A stretch of 64,000 nucleotides of DNA from Streptomyces qaidamensis (GTDB lineage Bacteria > Actinomycetota > Actinomycetes > Streptomycetales > Streptomycetaceae), in contig NZ_CP015098.1 in the NCBI RefSeq assembly GCF_001611795.1, positions 7,006,001 through 7,070,000 of the forward strand, in the 5' to 3' direction. The notes below the pieces were generated by a model, which did no database searches, had not been told where the DNA came from, and saw nothing but the letters and a program-made list of their open reading frames with translations. This document shows, piece by piece, positions 60,679 to 64,000 of this stretch. How positions within the stretch are numbered: the first letter of the stretch is position 1; each line of letters starts with the position of its first letter. The translations under genes and the position numbers were made by a program.

Positions 60679-62001
60679 ATGCGCGTGAACAGCAACACCA
60701 AGGCCCGTACCCGGGCGGCCGCGGGCCTGACCGTGGCCGCGCTGGCCGCGGGTGCCACGGCCGGCGCGGGACCGGCCACCGCCCAGCCGAAGGCCGCCCC
60801 CGCGGCGGCACCGGCCGCCGACTGCAGCGCCGCCTACCGCATCGAGCAGAAGCTGTCCTCCGGAACCACCTGGCGGATGTGCTGGCGCTACGACGGCAAG
60901 GCCGGCCTCGTCCTGGAGAAGATCTCGTACCAGCCCAAGGGCGAGCCCAAACCGATCAGGGTCCTCAACAGCGCCCGCCTGGGCCAGATCCACGTCCCCT
61001 ACGACGACGGCTCGGTCGAGTACGACGACCTCACCGGCTTCGACTTCGCCCAGGGCCTGATGAACCTGGCGCCGGGCGAGTGCCCCGGCGGCACCATCAA
61101 GAGCGTCAAGGTCCCGGACTCCTGGAACGAGGACCCGAACGTCAAGGGCCTGTGCACCACCACCCGCTCCCGCGGCCACGCCTACCGCATGCAGGGCGAC
61201 ACCGCGAACAAGGTCTTCCAGGCCCAGGGCAAGGACCTCCTCGTCTACACGGTCAACCAGGTCGGCTGGTACGAGTACATGACCGAGTGGCGCTTCCAGG
61301 ACGACGGCGCGATCACCATGAACGTCGGCGCCACCGGAAGCCTGTCCTGGGACGACTACGACGCCGGAGACGGCCGCGGCTGGCCCATCGGCAAGGGCGC
61401 GAGCGCCAAGTCCACCAGCCACAGCCACAACGCCTTCTGGCGGCTCGACTTCGCCCTGGACGGCTCCACGAAGAACAAGGTCGAGCAGTACGACTCCGCC
61501 GTCACCGCGCCCACCCGGGGCCAGCGCGCCCCCACCACCAAGACGACCCGCACCAAGGTGACCAAGGAACTGGCCGGAGACAGCAAGGCCTACCGCTGGT
61601 GGCGCATGGTCAGCGCGACCGGCAAGAACAAGGACGGACACGCGCGCTCCTACGAGATCGTCCCCGGGGTCACGACCAAGTACCCGGGCCGCAGCTACAC
61701 CAAGCGCGACCTGTACGTCACGCAGTACAACAAGTGCGAACTGTTCGCCAGCCACAATCCCGGCAACTGCGGTCCCGGAGCCGGGAAGTCCGTCGACAAG
61801 TGGGTGAACGGACAGACCCTGACCCACCCGGTGGTCTGGATGAACATCGGCTTCCACCACATAGCCCGGGACGAGGACCAGCAGCCCATGCCCGTCCACT
61901 GGCAGGGCTTCTCCATCGCCCCGCGCGACGTCACCGCGATGAACCCGCTCACTCCGGCCGAGCTCGGATGGCAGAACGGGCACTGGCAGCCCCGTCGTTG
62001 A
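60679..62001 (+). CDS. Secreted copper amine oxidase catalytic domain protein
   Basis: 440 residues; usual enzymes are about 640-700. Sec-type signal (to about residue 36). Catalytic-domain residues fit: base Asp122 in GFDFAQ, Tyr198 (position of the TPQ precursor) in WYEYMTEW, copper ligands His248 and His250 (SHSH) and His394 in FHHIARDED. Spacing from Tyr198 to the DG of the next strand equals that of known enzymes. The conserved Asn before the TPQ Tyr is Trp197 here, which may affect cofactor formation. Amine oxidases convert primary amines to aldehydes with hydrogen peroxide. GTCAGGGAG lies upstream of ATG. Confidence 0.82.
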   Translation: MRVNSNTKARTRAAAGLTVAALAAGATAGAGPATAQPKAAPAAAPAADCSAAYRIEQKLSSGTTWRMCWRYDGKAGLVLEKISYQPKGEPKPIRVLNSARLGQIHVPYDDGSVEYDDLTGFDFAQGLMNLAPGECPGGTIKSVKVPDSWNEDPNVKGLCTTTRSRGHAYRMQGDTANKVFQAQGKDLLVYTVNQVGWYEYMTEWRFQDDGAITMNVGATGSLSWDDYDAGDGRGWPIGKGASAKSTSHSHNAFWRLDFALDGSTKNKVEQYDSAVTAPTRGQRAPTTKTTRTKVTKELAGDSKAYRWWRMVSATGKNKDGHARSYEIVPGVTTKYPGRSYTKRDLYVTQYNKCELFASHNPGNCGPGAGKSVDKWVNGQTLTHPVVWMNIGFHHIARDEDQQPMPVHWQGFSIAPRDVTAMNPLTPAELGWQNGHWQPRR

Positions 62002-62103
62002 GAACGACCCTGCCCATCCGGCTGCACCGCCGACCGCTCCCGGAGTACCCTTCCTTGATCGTTGACAAGGGGAGTGCTCGGGGGAGCGGAAGGCGGTGCG
62101 CGG

Positions 62104-63345
62104 GTGGGCTCGGGAGGGCTGGAGCTGCCCCCTGGTGACGAGGGTCACGAGGGGAACTCCACAGACGTCCCGACCGGTGCCGTGTCCCTGGCGCGGCCGA
62201 TGGACGCGACGGGCTCGATCGGCCCGGAACTGGACTGGGACGCCGACGCCTGGCGCGAGGTGCGCACCCGCGCCCAGCGGGCCGGCCGGGCCTACATCTG
62301 GCTGAACCTCGTCGAACAGCGGCTGCGCGCGGTGGTCGCCGCCGTGCTGCGGCCCGTCTACGAACCCGTCCACGGCGAGGACTGGGTGGTAGCGGCCGCC
62401 GGACCGGCCGGCCAGGAGTGGGTGCAGCGCGCGGTGGCCGTACGCGAGGTCAGCCGCCGCAAGGGCTATCTGCTCGACCCGGCCGACGACAACGTCCTCT
62501 CCTTCCTCACCCTGCCGCAGCTGCGCGAACTGATGGTGCAGCACTGGCCCTGCTTCGAGCCCTACTTCGACGACCGCCGGGACGTCGAGCTCGCCCTGGA
62601 CGAGCTGGAGGTCACCCGCAACGTCGTCTCCCGCAACCGGGCCCTGTCCGAGGCCGTGTTGAGCCAGGCCGAGCGGGCCTCGGCGCGGCTGCTGGAGATG
62701 CTCGGCGCCGGCGGGGACGTGCCGTCGGCGCGCCGGCTGCCCATCGACGCGGTCGAGGACCTGGTCGGCGACCGGTACGCCGACGTGGTCGCCGTGCACT
62801 CGGACCGGGTGCGGCTGATGCGGCAGTTCCCCGCCGAGGACATCTTCGGCGGCGCCCGCCGTCTCGACGCCATCGGCATCGGCCTCAACCTGCTCGTGCA
62901 GAACTTCTCCGGCCGGCGGCTGGTGCGGCTGGCCGAGTCCGGCTGCCGGGTCAGGCTGCTGTTCCTCAACCCGGCCTCCAGCGCGGTCAAGCGCCGCGAG
63001 CGGGAGCTCGGCATCAAGCGCGGCGAGCTCAGCCGGGCCGTCGAGATGAACATCCTGCACATGCGCCGGGTGCGCGCCCGGCTGCGCGACCCGGGGGCCT
63101 TCGAGATCCAGGTCTTCGACGAGACGCCCCGCTTCACGGCGTATCTCGTGGACGGCGACGGCGCGGACGGCATCGCGGTCGTGCAGAGCTATCTGCGGCG
63201 CACCCGGGGTATGGAGGCACCCGTGTTCGTGCTGCGCAACAGCGGCAAGGTGGTCAAGTCGGGCGAGGTGGACGAAGCGGGTCTCTTCCCCACCTATCGC
63301 GAGGAGTTCGAGGTGATGTGGGCTGATTCGCGGCCGGTGTCCTGA
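62104..63345 (+). CDS. SAV2148-family HEPN-like protein
   Basis: 413 residues. Helical N-terminal region (REVRTRAQRAGRAYIWLNLVEQRLRAVVAAVL) of the type called HEPN in the SAV2148 family, then a C-terminal alpha/beta part (about 230-410; GRRLVRLAESGCRVRLLFLNP). The canonical HEPN RNase motif RxxxxH with Asn/Asp after Arg is not clear; RELMVQH is only a loose match, so activity is doubtful. Start is GTG 62104 with GGAAGG 10 bases upstream; TTG 62062 and GTG 62074 are possible. Conserved in Streptomyces, function unknown. Confidence 0.78.
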   Translation: MGSGGLELPPGDEGHEGNSTDVPTGAVSLARPMDATGSIGPELDWDADAWREVRTRAQRAGRAYIWLNLVEQRLRAVVAAVLRPVYEPVHGEDWVVAAAGPAGQEWVQRAVAVREVSRRKGYLLDPADDNVLSFLTLPQLRELMVQHWPCFEPYFDDRRDVELALDELEVTRNVVSRNRALSEAVLSQAERASARLLEMLGAGGDVPSARRLPIDAVEDLVGDRYADVVAVHSDRVRLMRQFPAEDIFGGARRLDAIGIGLNLLVQNFSGRRLVRLAESGCRVRLLFLNPASSAVKRRERELGIKRGELSRAVEMNILHMRRVRARLRDPGAFEIQVFDETPRFTAYLVDGDGADGIAVVQSYLRRTRGMEAPVFVLRNSGKVVKSGEVDEAGLFPTYREEFEVMWADSRPVS

Positions 63346-63476
63346 ACTGTGCCGCGCCGCGCGGTGGTTCCCGGGTCCGCAGCCGCGGGTAACCGGAACG
63401 CGGTCCTCTGATTGTCAGTGGTGCGTGGGAAGGTGGGGACCACTGGGGGAACGCACCACAAGAAGGGGGGCCGCCC

Positions 63477-64000
63477 ATGGGCTGGCACCGGGAGTTGCTC
63501 GTCGGCTTCGACCTGGAGACGACGGGCACCGATCCGCGTGAGGCGCGCATCGTCACGGGAGCCGTGATCGAGGTCAGGGGCGGAGAGCCGATCGGGCGCC
63601 GGGAGTGGCTGGCCGACCCGGGAGTGCCGATCCCCGAGGACGCGGTGGCCGTGCACGGCATCAGCAACGAGCGGGCGGCGGCCGAGGGCAGACCGGCCGA
63701 CCAGGTGGCGGACGCGCTGGCCGACGTCCTCACCTCCTACTGGAAGACGGGCGTGCCGGTCGTCGCCTACAACGCGGCCTTCGACCTCACCCTGCTCTCC
63801 GCGGAGCTGCGGCGGCACGGCCTGCCGTCCCTGCGCGACCGCCTGGGCGGCGTGGACCCGGCCCCGGTCGTCGACCCGTACACCATCGACCGCTGGGTCG
63901 ACCGCTACCGTCGCGGCAAGCGCAACCTCGAAGCGGTCTGCGCCGAGTACGGCGTCGTCCTCGACGCCGCCCACGACGCCATGGCCGACGCCCTGGCGGC
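63477..64000 (+). CDS. DnaQ-like 3'-5' exonuclease (partial, runs off right edge)
   Basis: 174 codons are present. Exonuclease I motif GFDLETTG (Asp, Glu), AVHGIS, motif II YNAAFDLTLLS (Asp) and motif III AHDAMADA (His, Asp) are visible, so the DEDDh active site is complete. These enzymes act as DNA polymerase III epsilon-like proofreaders or trim DNA. ATG 63477 follows GAAGGGGGG six bases upstream. S. coelicolor carries a similar gene in this chromosomal area. Confidence 0.9.
   Translation, partial: MGWHRELLVGFDLETTGTDPREARIVTGAVIEVRGGEPIGRREWLADPGVPIPEDAVAVHGISNERAAAEGRPADQVADALADVLTSYWKTGVPVVAYNAAFDLTLLSAELRRHGLPSLRDRLGGVDPAPVVDPYTIDRWVDRYRRGKRNLEAVCAEYGVVLDAAHDAMADALA

Overview
The window is chromosomal DNA of a Streptomyces. 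The evidence is very high GC with GTG/ATG starts behind GGAGG-like ribosome sites, a conservon (cvnABCD), geosmin synthase, a gamma-butyrolactone-receptor homologue two genes upstream of it, DUF574, DUF6114 and DUF6230 proteins, and a murC lying apart from the cell-division cluster. The cprB-to-geosmin-synthase order matches what I remember of the S. coelicolor chromosome, but the CprB sequence differs from the S. coelicolor one as I remember it, so this looks like another species. Nearly every gene can be assigned to a family. No tRNA, rRNA, CRISPR array, insertion sequence or prophage was seen.

Layout. 0-5.6 kb: partial polyphosphate kinase 2, a PhoX-like phosphatase, an SPFH membrane protein, a SulP transporter paired with a beta-carbonic anhydrase, and a small secreted protein. 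5.7-10.4 kb: zapE-like ATPase, a RibD-C reductase, a small conserved protein, murC and msrB. 10.4-13.3 kb: a large membrane receptor-like protein with an extracellular periplasmic-binding fold. 13.4-14.5 kb: a decayed LacI/DyP-peroxidase relic. 14.4-19.3 kb: a flavin electron-transfer operon (ferric-reductase-like membrane protein, FMN-binding protein, ApbE flavinyltransferase) divergent from a two-component system. 19.3-22.9 kb: a glycine-betaine-type ABC importer. 22.9-26.7 kb: the conservon. 26.9-29.4 kb: an orphan sugar-binding lipoprotein, a DUF574 methyltransferase that looks N-terminally shortened, and an ArsR regulator joined to a Mg-type P-ATPase. 31.8-36.1 kb: LCP cell-wall ligase, an extra tatA, a DUF6230/DUF6114 pair and a secreted protein. 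36.1-39.3 kb: a membrane-anchored LPMO and a subtilisin-like protease. 39.5-44.6 kb: cprB, a DUF89 protein, geosmin synthase, a tandem-repeat block and a PDZ protein.

44.8-64 kb: an M24 peptidase with a degenerate aminoglycoside-phosphotransferase-like protein; then the trehalose/glycogen genes treZ, treY and glgX. Between treZ and treY lie a DUF1707-FHA protein, two tail-to-tail M14 carboxypeptidases, a dihydrolipoamide-dehydrogenase-like flavoprotein and a divergent LysR regulator. The window closes with a copper amine oxidase split over two genes, an SAV2148/HEPN family protein and a partial DnaQ-like exonuclease.

How the parts work together. TreZ and TreY convert glucan ends to trehalose and GlgX debranches glycogen, so these serve one alpha-glucan pathway. 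ApbE should flavinylate the neighbouring FMN-binding protein, which the membrane reductase would reduce. CprB-type regulators respond to butyrolactone-like signals and usually repress their own gene. The least ordinary items are the split amine oxidase with a changed cofactor motif, the pseudokinase, the paired M14 peptidases that may start at CTG, the relic whose antisense strand supplies the ApbE tail, the 38-bp repeat block behind geosmin synthase, and the large receptor-like membrane protein.
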